This document shows, piece after piece, positions 1-10,907 of a stretch of 64,000 bases of DNA (position 1 is the stretch's first letter; the number at the start of each line of letters is the position of its first letter). This DNA comes from Siphonodentalium dalli (Eukaryota; Mollusca; Scaphopoda; Gadilida; Siphonodentaliidae). The translations under genes were made by a program, and so were the position numbers. The stretch spans positions 272,637,614 to 272,701,613 of the forward strand of contig CP136064.1 in NCBI GenBank assembly GCA_032622095.1, in the 5' to 3' direction. Below the pieces are notes generated by a model. That model was given only the letters and a program-made list of their open reading frames with translations, made no database searches and was not told where the DNA came from.

Positions 1-154
1 ATTATGTTTGGTTGATCGATGCGTGGTGATTTGACGTATGTTGTGGATACGTGTACAAATAGATTGATATATTTTATGACTGAGTGTGCATATGGATAAA
101 TCTAGGGGTTTATTTTATGCATATCTAATTTTCTCTTTATTTTTCTCTTTTCAG

Positions 155-665
155 AAAAGGAAAGCGTGGCAATCAATGGGACAAGAGGAAGAGAATAGAA
201 TTTGAAGAAAAAAAACGTGACAGCGGAAACGGACACGATAGTGAAAATGCGGAGCCAGATGTGGCTGGGCCAGTAACACCGGGTTCACAATCAGGTGTGC
301 TCAGCAAGCAACTTTCATGGGCGCCCTTTAAGAGAGCGATCTATAACCGCGGGATCATCCCAGCAAGGAGAGTGCTTTTTCAACAAGGAAGGCACGATGG
401 ATATTCAATACCAGCTAAAGCAACAACCGCCTTAAAGGGAATTGGATACTTGAAAGACATAAAAACTTTTTTCGATCTGATTGCTAAAGGAAAATTCCCG
501 ATGGAGAACATTTCATTCCGTGTATTTATCGAGACAGTTCGGTGGTTTTCCCTAAATTCAACCACGCAAATGAGATACTCCGCGGAGACAACGGCATTCT
601 GGAAAACAGGATACAGGCTTTTTGGAGAAAAAATCAACTTGCTTATAAACAATATAAACATATAA
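155..665 (+). CDS. Terminal coding exon of an unrecognised protein (5' part outside window)
   Basis: A pyrimidine-rich tract ending in TTTTCAG at 148-154 precedes a frame that stays open from 155 to the TAA at 663-665, about 170 codons. The exon starts in phase with one leftover base. Its first 35 residues are strongly basic then acidic (Lys/Arg-rich followed by Glu/Asp), and are probably disordered or nuclear. The C-terminal half is more ordered, with a Trp/Phe-rich stretch (VRWFSLNSTTQMRY, then FWKTGYRLFGEK). From memory, similar C-termini occur in uncharacterised, often multicopy invertebrate proteins, so a transposon-associated origin is possible. No named family is recognised. GTG at 261 is not a start; the frame simply continues upstream into the splice site. 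I see no AATAAA within 100 bases after the stop. Confidence 0.6.
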
Positions 666-777
666 GCAAGGCAACATAACTGATAGATGTCGCAACCAAT
701 CACCCGGATTATATTTAAAGCAATTGATTTATTCGCCACTCACCATTCGGAAAATTGCATTTAAAGTGATATGAAAC

Positions 778-1144
778 ACTCCGGTAGGGTGATAAAATAG
801 AAATGGAGAACAATCTTATTCAAAGTAGTTATGTTTACAAATATTATATGTATATTGACAACACATATCGTCATTCTTATATATTAATTACATGCAGTGA
901 CCGTCGACGACGAAATAATTTTCGTTAGTTTATCGCCGATAGATGCGTCCCGAATCGAGTAGTAAATGTTTACAATTTAGCGTAGTTCTGACAATGTTTT
1001 CTATGGAGCGGTACGGTTGATTTGCTTGAAGTTTCGGTTATGTTAGTAGAATGCTACATCCCTCCAGTTGGCATAGCACATTAATGCTAACTTATCAGTT
1101 TCACGCACCCGAATAAGTACACAATATGTCTTTAAACTGACGTA
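778..1144 (+). repeat. Dispersed repeat, copy 1 (partner at 60010-60381)
   Basis: About 370 bases match 60010-60381 in the same orientation with many substitutions. Shared words include GTCATTCTTATATATTAATT, TAGTTTATCGCCG, TGCGTCCCGAATCGA, ATGTTTTCTATGG and AATATGTCTTTAAA. It begins about 110 bases after the stop of the exon at 155-665. There is no coding potential. Age and element type are unknown. Confidence 0.7.
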
Positions 1145-2103
1145 TCCCAATATTTTTAAGAACAATTCTACAAAAACGCCATATTCTGACCTGGACATCA
1201 TGAAATTTGTTCTATATTTTACACTAACTTTGAGTATCGACGTATAATAGTTGAAGTTTCGTACTTTCCTATTATAGATCCACATATTTACCCTTCTAGA
1301 TCAACTTTGTCGTTATTTTGGGAATGGTGAGGCATTTCGGGTGCCCGGTGCTCTGTATGAAGCGTTTATCGACATATACCCGATATAACTTACCATATAA
1401 AGAAAATTTGGCACTGGTAGCCCTCGTTGGCATGCACTGGTAGTTCGTCGTGCCATTTTCTGTGATCACCGTCCCTCGTTTCGATTTATTTTCGTGTATT
1501 TCCAACTAATACACGCCAGTGATTTCGATGTGCACGTTTTTCCAATAGATTCCGCTGTCGGAATTTTATAAAAAATTCCGCAAGTTATGCTCAGGAATTA
1601 AACAAAACGCACTAGAATACCGATTAGGGCAAAATTTGACCTCCATCCTACGAGTTTGTAGACCCTATTGTTCTGCTTTAAACAAAGGCCAGATCGCCAA
1701 GAGTCGAACTGAACATCACCATGTGACCTCTCCACTGGGTAAATGTAAAATGGATCGCTTATACCTTTCCATTGTCTTTTGTCATGTTATTTAGCCGTCC
1801 AGTTATAATTATGGTACCATCATATCGCTTAAAAACACTGGTATTCTCCTGTACAAGACTGGTATTCCGACGTTCACACTGGTATTCCGCGAGCCGATTG
1901 GACAGTGTGGGGATGAATACATCACAGAAATGGAGGCTGTCGAATATACAAATTTCATTATTATATGATGATTCATGTAAATCGATGTATACCAATATTA
2001 AGGCTCGATTTTCGCATTTCACATAACCGTACATCTACATGGACGTACCCATACTTAAAGTGGAACAACTTTTCACAGAGTCGAGCTGGGTATACGTATC
2101 GCC
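1145..2103. other. Non-coding stretch, nothing firm
   Basis: Short open frames exist on both strands but none has supporting motifs. A minus-strand frame ending at a GTAAGT-type donor near 1385-1392 could be chance. Three copies of the word CTGGTATTC lie near 1838-1892. Confidence 0.4.
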
Positions 2104-2249
2104 TCAGCATACTTCAGCTTTTGTTAACGCATATTGCGACTTATCAAGCCAGCAAATTCGGCCCAATGTGCTCTGAACAAAGATATAAACTATTCCTAAA
2201 TCCACGATTAATCCGTGCATGGTATAACTACTTATGACTTCGGTATAAG
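2104..2249 (-). pseudogene. Distal part of a reading frame split by the LTR element
   Basis: Read on the minus strand from 2249 to the TGA at 2104, this is an open frame of about 48 codons. It lies immediately outside the LTR element. If the element 2250-4262 and one copy of its 4-bp target duplication are ignored, the frame runs on in register from the open segment at 4424-4263. The sequence includes a hydrophobic stretch (LIVDLGIVYIFV), perhaps membrane-associated. The family is not recognised. Registration across the insertion point is the main support. Confidence 0.45.
2246..2249. repeat. Target-site duplication, left copy (TAAG)
   Basis: TAAG here and TAAG at 4263-4266 directly flank the LTR element. 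Four bases is within the 4-6 bp range made by retroviral-type integrases. Confidence 0.6.
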
Positions 2250-2816
2250 TTTGATAGAGCTGATTTCGGGTTGAATCAAGATTGAGTCTTTCTGGGGAAT
2301 TATAATTTATTTTCACAATAGAAATATACGGACATTGCGGTAGAGTTGGAATCCACCAAAACAATTGGAACTCCAGTTGTAATAGGTGAAACGTGACTGA
2401 ATATTGAAGTTCCAAAACATAAAGTGCCATATCATAGTTTTACAAATTCTTATATACAAAGCATGAACAGGTGTGAATTAATGACGCATGATTAGATTAA
2501 CAGATTTGCATTATAAATTATCCGATCACCACAATGGAATTGACAGTTCGACAAATAAGTTATTATTAAAAGTAAAGCTAAGAATACGTGCGATGAATGG
2601 TAATTAATGAGCACATGCTTGGGCAAGAATTAACAAGTTGCATAAGAATAGCCAGCTGATTAATACAAAGAAATGTTGTAATTTCGAGAAAGCCTAATCT
2701 AACAAAGAAACGAACCTAATGCGAATACCATAGAAACGAATATCTGATAATCTGATACAGGCAAAATCAATGTAGATAAACAAGGTAATAATTGTCCAAA
2801 AATTAGAACTCTGACA
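2250..2816 (-). repeat. LTR (3' LTR in element orientation)
   Basis: This direct repeat of 3704-4262 shows only scattered substitutions and small indels, such as an extra TAATCTGA-like segment near 2746-2756. The high identity between LTRs suggests a fairly recent insertion. Confidence 0.85.
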
Positions 2817-2833
2817 TCACACTCTCCTCCAGG
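2817..2833 (-). other. Polypurine tract candidate
   Basis: On the minus strand a CCTGGAGGAGAGTG run directly precedes the 3' LTR start. Position and composition fit the second-strand priming site of LTR elements. Confidence 0.5.
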
Positions 2834-2929
2834 TGAAATTGGTCCCACAATTTCTCTGTTTGCATGCAGAACGAATGAGTGTTCAAAATTACTTTTTTCA
2901 TCTGCTTTCGAAGGCCGCGGCGCACTGAC

Positions 2930-3760
2930 TCAAAATCTTATGTGCATCTGTTTTGGTACTACATTTCCAGGTATCTTAATTGCTGGGTATTCAGATATGT
3001 AGCACATCGCTTCAAAGTCCAAATCATCTCTATATACCTATGTGTTTCTAGTTGCTGGGAGTCCTCTCCATTTGATAAGATATTGTGGTTGGTCATTGTG
3101 CAGCCGTTTTCGAACAACTTTTTCAGTCACCTTAACTGACTGGGAATGTTGAAGAGGTTTAGCTGTCGGTGATTCTTTCTTGTGAACGATGTCGATGATT
3201 TTAGATTGGAATTGTAATGATGCCGAAAGCTGCTCCGTTGACGAATCGTGTTTCTGAACTACGGAGTCCGGTATCGTTTGGATAGCACTATTAACACTAG
3301 GTGTTGATGGCGAAACCGTGATACCAATATCAGTTTTTGAAATAACTTGAGTTTGTGTACTCACAGATTCCGAAACGATCATATATGACTGTGTCGCAGC
3401 TACACTGGTACAATTAATTGATATCTTCTCCTTCTTTTGGATAAAATCCTCCATGCGAATTCGGTCTCTGAGTAGGTTCGATGCAGACTTACATTTTCGT
3501 GTTACCTTCTTCCAGTTGAGTGAGAGCGACACGTCTCCGTTCTCCGTATTTAGGCTCCAGTCGAGTCGATGGTTCAGAAACTCGAACGTCTTCAGGATGT
3601 CAATGATGTTTTCGGGTATCGGTTGCGTCATTCTTCTTTTCATTCGGGAAAGTTGCGTTGCAGTTGGGGAAATAGCAACACTGCCTCGTGATTCTCTCAC
3701 CAATTTGATAGAGCTGATTTCGGGTTGAATCAAGATTGAGTCTTTCTGGGGAATTAGCAT
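2930..3760 (-). pseudogene. Broken internal ORF of the LTR element with C-terminal chromodomain
   Basis: The frame opens at 3760 inside the 5' LTR and runs 240 codons to TAG at 3038-3040. It then continues in the same frame to TGA at 2930-2932. Residues about 45-85 contain a Trp/Leu pattern (RLDWSL...VSLSLNW) of unknown role. Residues about 215-240 read VVRKRLHNDQPQYLIKWRGL, a typical chromodomain strand with the YLIKW core. The TAG falls where chromodomains carry a conserved Trp (NTW), and the downstream frame resumes with a plausible domain end. I infer that a TGG codon became TAG. Gag, protease, reverse transcriptase and the integrase core are absent, so the element cannot be autonomous. 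Confidence 0.65.
3685..3702 (-). other. Primer-binding site candidate of the LTR element
   Basis: On the minus strand TGGTGAGAGAATCACGAG follows the 5' LTR by one base or so. TGG is the complement of the universal CCA end of tRNAs. The matching tRNA was not identified. Confidence 0.45.
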
Positions 3761-4262
3761 TTATTTTCACAATAGAAATATACGGACATTCCGGTATAGT
3801 TGGAATCCACCAAAACAATTGGAACTCCAGTTGTAATAGGTGAAACGTGAGTGAATATTGGAGTTCCAAAACATAAAATGCCATATCATAGTTTTACAAA
3901 TTCTTATATACAAAGCATGAACAGGTGTGAATTAATGACGCATGATTAGATTAACAGATTTGCATTATAAATTATCCGATCACCACAATGGCATTGACAG
4001 TTCGACAAATAAGTTATTATTAAAAGTAAAGCTAAGAATACGTGCGATGAATGGTAATTAATGAGCACATGCTTGGGCAAGAATTAACAAGTTGCATAAG
4101 AATAGCCAGCTGATTAATACAAAGAAATATTGTAATTTCGAGAAAGCCTAATCTAACAACGAAACGAACCTAATGCGAATACTATAGAAACGAATATCTG
4201 ATACAGGTAAAATCAATGTAGATAAACAAGGTAATAATTGTCCAAAAAATAGCACTCTGACA
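3704..4262 (-). repeat. LTR (5' LTR in element orientation)
   Basis: Direct repeat of 2250-2816; see the element entry. It contributes the start of the internal open frame at 3760. Confidence 0.85.
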
Positions 4263-4424
4263 TAAGGCTCATCAATCAAATGGTGAAATTGCGTGCGGTA
4301 TAATCTCGCGTTTTGCCCTGGAATAGGCATTACGTGTACATCTGCTTCAATGATTCGGGGGTACCTCACCAAATGTTCTGAGCTGTTGTGTGTCATAAGA
4401 TCAGTTCCAACGGGGTTTTTATTA
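4263..4424 (-). pseudogene. Proximal part of the reading frame split by the LTR element
   Basis: On the minus strand TTGTTTCACAG (acceptor at 4425-4426) precedes an open segment that reads into the LTR boundary. It is polar and includes HNSSEHLVRYPRIIEADVH. The frame matches 2249-2104 exactly once the element and one target duplication are set aside. It may be a host exon or part of an older element. The family is not recognised. Confidence 0.45.
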
Positions 4425-5367
4425 CTGTGAAACAAGTCAATGAATATCACAGAATATAATTTGAGATACTATATACGATATTTCACCACGTGGACGCCAT
4501 TTTGACGTCATATCTAACCAAGTAAATTGAAAGCAGTTGCTGCTTATATATTATCATGTTATATATGGTTGTTGTGATATCAGAAAGATTTATTGGACAC
4601 TGTGTTGTGAATTAACTTGCAAAGGTGGTTTGCTGTATTCATTAAGTCAAAGTGGAGTGGCTCAGGGGCGCGCGGGGTAATTGTTAGGGAAGGGGGACTG
4701 AACACCTGTAGAATGAGATTGTACTATGAATGGATTATTGTAGTCGATTTCAACTGGGAATAGGTTATACTGGCGCACCTCTGCCCGCCTGTCAACCTGC
4801 ACGTCCGTCTAGCTGTGTGTCCATCCATGCATCTGTATGTATACGTCCGTTCCGTCCGATGTCTGTTCGGCGGACTTCAAGTTTAGGTCTGAATCAGTAT
4901 TCTGTGTTTTACGCCATATTTTCGGACAAGAGTTATGCTCGCAAAATGAATCAACGGTATGTTCTGTCGACAAATATTTCTCGTGGGGTATATCATCATG
5001 ACATAGGTATTCAAACTGGCGTCATTTGGGTTCTCATTCTACCGACAAACGCAGCAAATGCTAGGTGCTGTTTGGAACCCCCGAGTCCCCCCACGGGTCT
5101 GTGTTTTACACTACTAATTCATCAATCCAATCTAATTGAGTGTGTGCATGTGTCGAGAATGTTACCACTTGGTGATCAGCAATCAGAATCGCTGGTACTA
5201 AATAATAAACGCTCTTTATTTAAAAACAAAATGGAAAGTTTGATATAAACTCTTTAAACTTGGATCAAGTCTTGTTATTTCAATATATGCCCATCGTAGG
5301 ATAGACTACGATGTCACAGAATCGTGAGTGCGGTTTGAATACCACCTTATTTTTGGACAAGAATTAT
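4425..5367. other. Non-coding stretch
   Basis: A 172-codon open frame at 4730-5248 (+) is Cys/Pro/Ser-rich because of a low-complexity run of CGTCCGTC and CCATCCATGCATC words. It shows no domain and I do not call it a gene. A short C-run context sits near 5076-5095. Confidence 0.5.
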
Positions 5368-5613
5368 GGTTAAGGTAATAGCGTGTAACGTGAACATCAA
5401 TGTATGAGAGTCATCCTGTCTGGTGCATCGAAACTTCATGCAGTTTTGTTTGAGGTTGCATATCGATATTCATGTCTATATTATATTCATTATAAATAGA
5501 GAGGTTAAGGTAATAACGTGTAACGTGAACATCAATGTATGGGAGTAGTCCTGTCTGGTGCATCGAAACTTCATGCAGTTTTGTTTGAGGTTGCATATCG
5601 ATATTCATGTCTC
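5368..5613. repeat. Tandem duplication, two units of 135 bp
   Basis: GGTTAAGGTAATA starts units at 5368 and 5503. Each runs through TGGTGCATCGAAACTTCATG and ends near CATATCGATATTCATGTCT. The units differ at only a few positions, so the duplication is recent. A 65-codon minus-strand frame here is a by-product. Confidence 0.85.
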
Positions 5614-6424
5614 TTTATATGATGTTTGCTTATTTTACAGTCGTCTGTATATATAGGCTAGTGAATATGTAAAAGATGTAGTTGGAAACTTTGGACAATT
5701 CGTTTCTAGTTGCTTTTATAAGTTATATAATAATTCAAACACGTGAACTTGAAGGTCAAGACCCTGTTCTGTTATCAAATATTTCGTCAAAGCATGCATT
5801 GAGCGGTCGGGTAGAGTACACTGAATACTTGACTTGAAACAAATTGTATTTTTTAAAAATACGAAAGGGATTTGGGGCACAAGTTTTGCAACTTATAAAG
5901 CCCCTCTCCCAATACGATAACACACAAACAAGATGACGGTTTAGCGTATACACTGAATATTCGGGTACACGCCATGAAAATAGTTTCAAGACTAGCAGAG
6001 CATAGCCCCGACAACACGCTTAGTTAGACTGATATGATGACTGCAGCTTGCAAACGGTTAACAGCTTTTAAATAGCATATATATTGGCTATACATGTAAT
6101 ATACAACAATAATTGTCGTATAACCAACAATGTATCATAGACTTCAGTTGCAATAAACTACAAATAAACAATGCATGCACGTTGCGGTCATTAGCTACAT
6201 GTGACCTTATATGAGCCCTGTCAGTCTAGACTTTCAATACACTATCAATAAACATCCATACCGCGGTCATTATCCGTGACATCATATGACTTTTGTCAAT
6301 GCCCTACGCAGTCATCAGATGTTACTGCCAGATTGGACTTCCAATACACTAGGCCATTAGCCATAACTGTAAGCCGTAACCTCAAGTTATGGTACCTCTG
6401 CCAGTGCAGACCAGATAAACACCC
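5614..6424. other. Non-coding stretch with a weak 80-bp repeat
   Basis: No coding exon is seen. GCGGTCATTA and TCCAATACACTA-type words recur between 6183 and 6365, suggesting a decayed two- to three-copy repeat. Confidence 0.4.
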
Positions 6425-6565
6425 TGTATCCAGGGGGGGGGGGGCAGGAAAAAATTTGCATACACAACGCTGATTTTTTTTTTGCAGCACTTTGGACCCC
6501 CACCCCCCCCCTCTTTGTGCAAAACAAATATTTTTTTCCACTCATGGTTTTGGGACCCCCCCTTT
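6425..6565. repeat. G-run/C-run repeat locus 1
   Basis: A 13-base G run, then GGAAAAAATTTGCATAC, a T run, and two C runs (CCCCCACCCCCCCCC and GGGACCCCCCC). The same grammar of homopolymer C runs next to A/T runs recurs at 8237, 17690, 23197, 50700 and 51595. The 79-81 codon frames here are Gly/Pro artefacts. Confidence 0.6.
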
Positions 6566-8236
6566 TCAGTCACATTTGAATTAAATTTATCAAGCTGGAA
6601 AGCCATTATAGGCAAAAACATCAGGGTGTAGAATGTCCAGTGAAGGTGGCTGATGTTGAGAAACAGAGAATGGTTAAATTAGAATGAACATATATAATAA
6701 TTATCAGTCATTCGTAATTTGACCATTCTGTTTTTTCAAGCATCATCCAACTTTGGTGTACTTTCGCCACCAGTTAAACTCAAATACTAATAAATTATAA
6801 CTATGAGCACAAGCAATACACTCATGAGATTAAAAACATTTATCATGAAAAACTCAACACAACCAGCTGACACAACCAGTGAAACAACTTAAACAAAATA
6901 TTTTATCTAATTATTTATTCCAGACTTTGCACTGGACTTTGTGCAATGTGCATTTATCCATGAAATGCACTCGTGTTTACTTTATATATTTTTTAAAGTT
7001 GCTAGTTAAATTGAAGTTGTAAACACACAACACACCGGAAAGTTATATGCTGCCCAGGTTGAGATGGGGTTTTCTAGATAAATGTTTTAAATCTCATATG
7101 AGTGTATTGCTTGTGCTGATCAGACAGTTCAGCTGTTTTTGTTATGCAGTATTTCATAAAGTGTATGTCCTATATATTTCCATTGGAAGTGTGTCCTTAT
7201 AAGTGTTTTGACTGGGTGGTATTAATATAGTTTCCTATGAACGATCCACTCCGATCTTATTGGATTTAATGGAGGCAGATGTAGCAGTGACTTTCTATGC
7301 AAAATGTATCAGATATATTCATTTTCATTTTATCATCGATGTCGTTCAACTAACATTTCTAAATTGAATTTTGAAAAACGTTGAAGCTGATTGAAGAATT
7401 ATTTAAGTTAATTTAAACTCAGGTGAAGTTTCAATTATCGTTGTGCAAGTGACTTACAAAATCTTTATCTAATCTGGATTAAGAAATGAATGAGTTTAAC
7501 AAGAAACTTTGGTTACATTTTCTGGTACAAAATTACCCAAGTATTTCAGACTAGACACTTATCAAACTGTTTCTTGCCTGTTGTACAATATGAAGTGTAC
7601 GTGGTTAGATGGATCATTTTAATATTAACAATAGCTAAATGGTTGTAGAATAGCGCATATAAATAAATAATATCTCATTATTTCACAAGTGAAAGACAGT
7701 CATGTTTTACTAAGAAAATGCTATTGAGACTGATAGAGATCCATGTGAATGTCTGTTCATTACTAATTGGGTATGTAACACTGTAGCACTTTTGTCTTTT
7801 ATAGTATTAGTAACTTTGTGCCAGAAACATGTTTATAGATTAGAGAACAGGCATGTTCTAAATTTATTTTACACATTATTTCAGTTTCATATCAGACTTA
7901 ATTGGAGAGTTGGATTTCAGTTTGATACCACAGATAGTGGTAATGTGATATTTTATTTTACTTACTGATGTGTATGTGGTTTATTTGTCTTTAGAGTTCA
8001 TTATAATATATTTTCATACCAACTGGTTATCCAACCCAGGTGGGCCAGCGCAGTTAAAAATTTCACGAAGGTTTACTTAGTATTAGAAGGGACCAAATAA
8101 TCAAAACATTCTGAGGCCAACCTGACCACAGATAACTGTACCTAGTATCTTGTGTGTACACTACAGGTGTTATTTAGATCATAACACATCAAAACAATCA
8201 TTATATAGGCTAAACAGCTTGTAATTAGGTCAAAAA
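6566..8236. other. AT-rich non-coding stretch
   Basis: No frame of note, no tandem array and no splice-bordered exon seen on either strand. Confidence 0.5.
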
Positions 8237-8362
8237 AAGGCAAAAGAAAAAAATTTGCAAGCACCGGAAAACACCGGAAAAACGTGTTTTCAGGAGCTGT
8301 GACCCCCCCCACTCCCCGGCCTTGTGTCGGAATTTGTTTGCACGACCCCCCCCGGCTGTATC
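8237..8362. repeat. G-run/C-run repeat locus 2
   Basis: GAAAAAAATTTGCAAGCACC is followed by two C runs (GACCCCCCCCAC and CGACCCCCCCCGG). Wording resembles the loci at 6425 and 23197. Confidence 0.55.
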
Positions 8363-8508
8363 CGTATTTTATAGAAGAATTAAATGGCAACGCATACCGT
8401 TCGTTGTTACTGAATAATATATTGTGCCAATACGGGTACATATAACTCTTAAGACTATCAGAACGGTTTGATTATTTAATTACAACAAAGTCAATAATGT
8501 TCAATCAT

Positions 8509-9240
8509 CTGCATCTGGGTTCCTCCTAGTTGAGTTTATCTTCCTGTCGTCTGCTCGGTTTAGGGTCTTCTTCCGTCTTCATGGGTCGGGCGTGTCTGCT
8601 TGTCATCTACTCGGTTGAGTTACGGTTGAGCTTATCTTCCTGTCGTCTGCTCTTCTTCTTCGCCGGCGCATCACTGGTGTGTTGGAATACAAGATCATAA
8701 TGTGTTACCTTGTATTCCTATCCATGCTTCCGGCTAGAGATCCTAGCTGTCTTCTTGGCGTCCGAGAAGTCTTGGTAACGGCTGGGTAGTCGGTTAGAAC
8801 TGTGTGTCGGGTCTCGATTCGTCCGCGTTCAAATACAGGAACAGTATTATTCCGGCTCGGTTCGCATTTCATGGTACGTTAATTGGGGCGTTCCTAGGTT
8901 AACCAGGCGGGGTAGTTTTCCTGTGTGTTCGTCAGACTCTTCTCCCTGTGCCTCGCGCTGCGTTAGGTTACAATAGCTTTTCCTAGCGAAGTATCTGGTC
9001 GCGCTAATCCCAAAATCGTTCTGTTTACTTCCCAATTATCCTCCTATGTATGTATCGGGTATGGGTACTGCATAGATGTCCACTAATCTGTTTCGGTGTC
9101 CAGTATTTCGCAATCTTGGTGTAGTCAACAGGGGCGCTGATATGTGTGGTAATCTAGCGGCCCCCGCGACTCAGAGACTGTCCGTTTTCCCGGATAGGAA
9201 GTCGTGTCCCGGGGTTTGTCTTGGCACAATATCCGAGTGT
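8509..9240. other. GC-richer non-coding segment with internal repeats
   Basis: Base composition rises relative to the flanks. TTATCTTCCTGTCGTCTGCTC-like words occur twice about 100 bp apart (near 8535 and 8632). An inverted repeat GGAATACAAG/CTTGTATTCC spans 8684-8718. No convincing coding frame; it could be a fragment of a retroelement regulatory region. Confidence 0.35.
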
Positions 9241-9424
9241 TTCAAGTGATAATCTATAGCGTTCGTGTACATGCATAATATATATCGTATATGCCCTCCG
9301 TCTGTAAATTTACTTTTACAATTGGTGTGATCTTTTTCCGAAATGTGTGCTCATCAGAGAGATGAAACGACACATCCTTACTTTGCATCAGTGCCGACAT
9401 GATGTCAAGGTAAGTTGCTAACGC

Positions 9425-9740
9425 TGATTCATCGACTATTATCTATAGCATATGGACTCTGTAAATTTAGTGAGGTCGGGACCCCGGCTTTTGTTTCTTA
9501 ATATCTCGGCAACCTCTCCAGAAGGGAGGGGCTCGTGAAATATCTAGTTATACAGAGGGAATGTTCCCCTTTCCGATGGCATCAAAATTAATTACCAGGT
9601 TCTCCCCACAGCGTGGATATATCTCAGCGGTTCAAGTGATAAATCCGGCAGATTCATCGAATATTATCTATAGCGAGGTCGGGACCCCGATTTTTGTTTC
9701 TTGATATATCGGCAACTTCTCCAGAAGGGAGGGGCTCGGG
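9425..9740. repeat. Direct repeat pair (about 90-110 bp)
   Basis: ATTATCTATAGC, GAGGTCGGGACCCC and CCAGAAGGGAGGGGCTCG occur in the same order at about 9425-9536 and 9651-9740. The second copy lacks about 28 bases between the first two words. Confidence 0.75.
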
Positions 9741-10169
9741 AATGGCGTTTGTTTACCTTTTCACGTCACATTGATATTCGACTACAGCTACATGTTGGAC
9801 ACTTTGGAGTCCTTGTCCTAGCCAAGAATCTGACTGCATCTACCACAACTACAATACGGGCTGCATAGCACAGTCGGGGCTGGGGAATCCAAAATTTACC
9901 AAAATTAACCTCACATTGGCAAATACAGTACAATTGAGCACTGCGGGTAGCACATTAATATTCAAGTGAATAAATATGAATAAATGGTGGTGGTGCCTAA
10001 ATGTGGGAGTAGAATTCAAATAGGGATATTGATGAAATCTCACAAAATCACGATGGACGAACATTGACGTCCAAGTTTGGGCAATATGTCTAATTTTCTT
10101 GCGGGCTGGACAACTTATTTTTCCCCAGACATCACATCTCTTAAACTAGCATTCATTCCAGTATGGTAA

Positions 10170-10435
10170 ATGTGCAAATCAATTTTAATAAATTTCTGAT
10201 TTATGTAGATAAATTTCATATTTATCACATAATAAATTAGACATTTATCAAAATTTATTACCCTGATAAATTTTTGGTAAATTCGGAACTTTATTATTTA
10301 ATAAATCCCAATAAATTTTAAATAAATTCCCACATTTATCGACATTTATCATTAAGATAAATTCCAATAAATTTGACATTTCCACACATTTATCAGGGAT
10401 TTATTACTATGATAAATTCCATATTTCATGCAGTG
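10170..10435. repeat. AT-rich array of ATAAATT / AATTTAT words
   Basis: GATAAAT, ATAAATT and their complements recur every 10-25 bases on both strands, giving many local hairpin possibilities. It ends before TTCATGCAGTGTAGAG. No coding. Confidence 0.6.
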
Positions 10436-10907
10436 TAGAGCTGTATTGTTACAATATTGTGGGTTGTACAGTCACGTATATAGTATACTCTGGTGTGATT
10501 GGATGCTTTATAACCACACAATACCGAATATAACAGAGATCAAAAATGGTATATCTGGGTATACTAAATCACCACACAAGCTATCACTGTCTGGAAGGGT
10601 CACCTTGCAATGTAGCTGTCATAAGAACCGACTGGAATCCCATTACATTCGAAAACTATTACGTTAGTGTCAACCCACCGCATATCGCTAACACTCCATT
10701 CACTCCTTAAATGTTACCGAACAACTCCAGAAATAAATCACAAATTCATGAACACGTCAGTCGGTCACTGCCTTTTGGCTAACTGTGTCATCGTGTCAAG
10801 GTTACCCGCTCAGCATGATCTGCACGTGCGCTTATGTGGTCCCTGATCTAATTTGACAATGTGCCAAAAATAGCAGTAATGAAAACAGGGGCGTGAAGAG
10901 GTAGCTA

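Larger units (their letters stand above)
2250..4262 (-). mobile_element. Non-autonomous LTR retrotransposon, Ty3/gypsy-like
   Basis: Two direct repeats of 567 and 559 bp (2250-2816 and 3704-4262), nearly identical by eye, enclose 887 bp. On the minus strand the LTRs begin TGTCAGAG. The base run next to the 5' LTR (3685-3702, minus strand) starts TGG, as a tRNA primer-binding site does. Next to the 3' LTR lies a purine run (GGAGGAGAG, minus strand, 2817-2833) fitting a polypurine tract. TAAG flanks both ends. The interior is far too short for gag-pol and keeps only a broken frame with a chromodomain, the module found at the C-terminus of chromovirus integrases. It is an internally deleted derivative that would need another element's enzymes to move. 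Confidence 0.8.

Noticed and set aside
1296-1505. 69-codon minus-strand frame ending at a GTAAGT donor
   Set aside because: A stop lies directly upstream of the frame and no acceptor was seen; the donor may be chance.
4730-5248. 172-codon plus-strand frame
   Set aside because: Cys/Ser/Pro content comes from CGTCCGTC and CATCCATG-like low-complexity DNA; no domain, no splice context.
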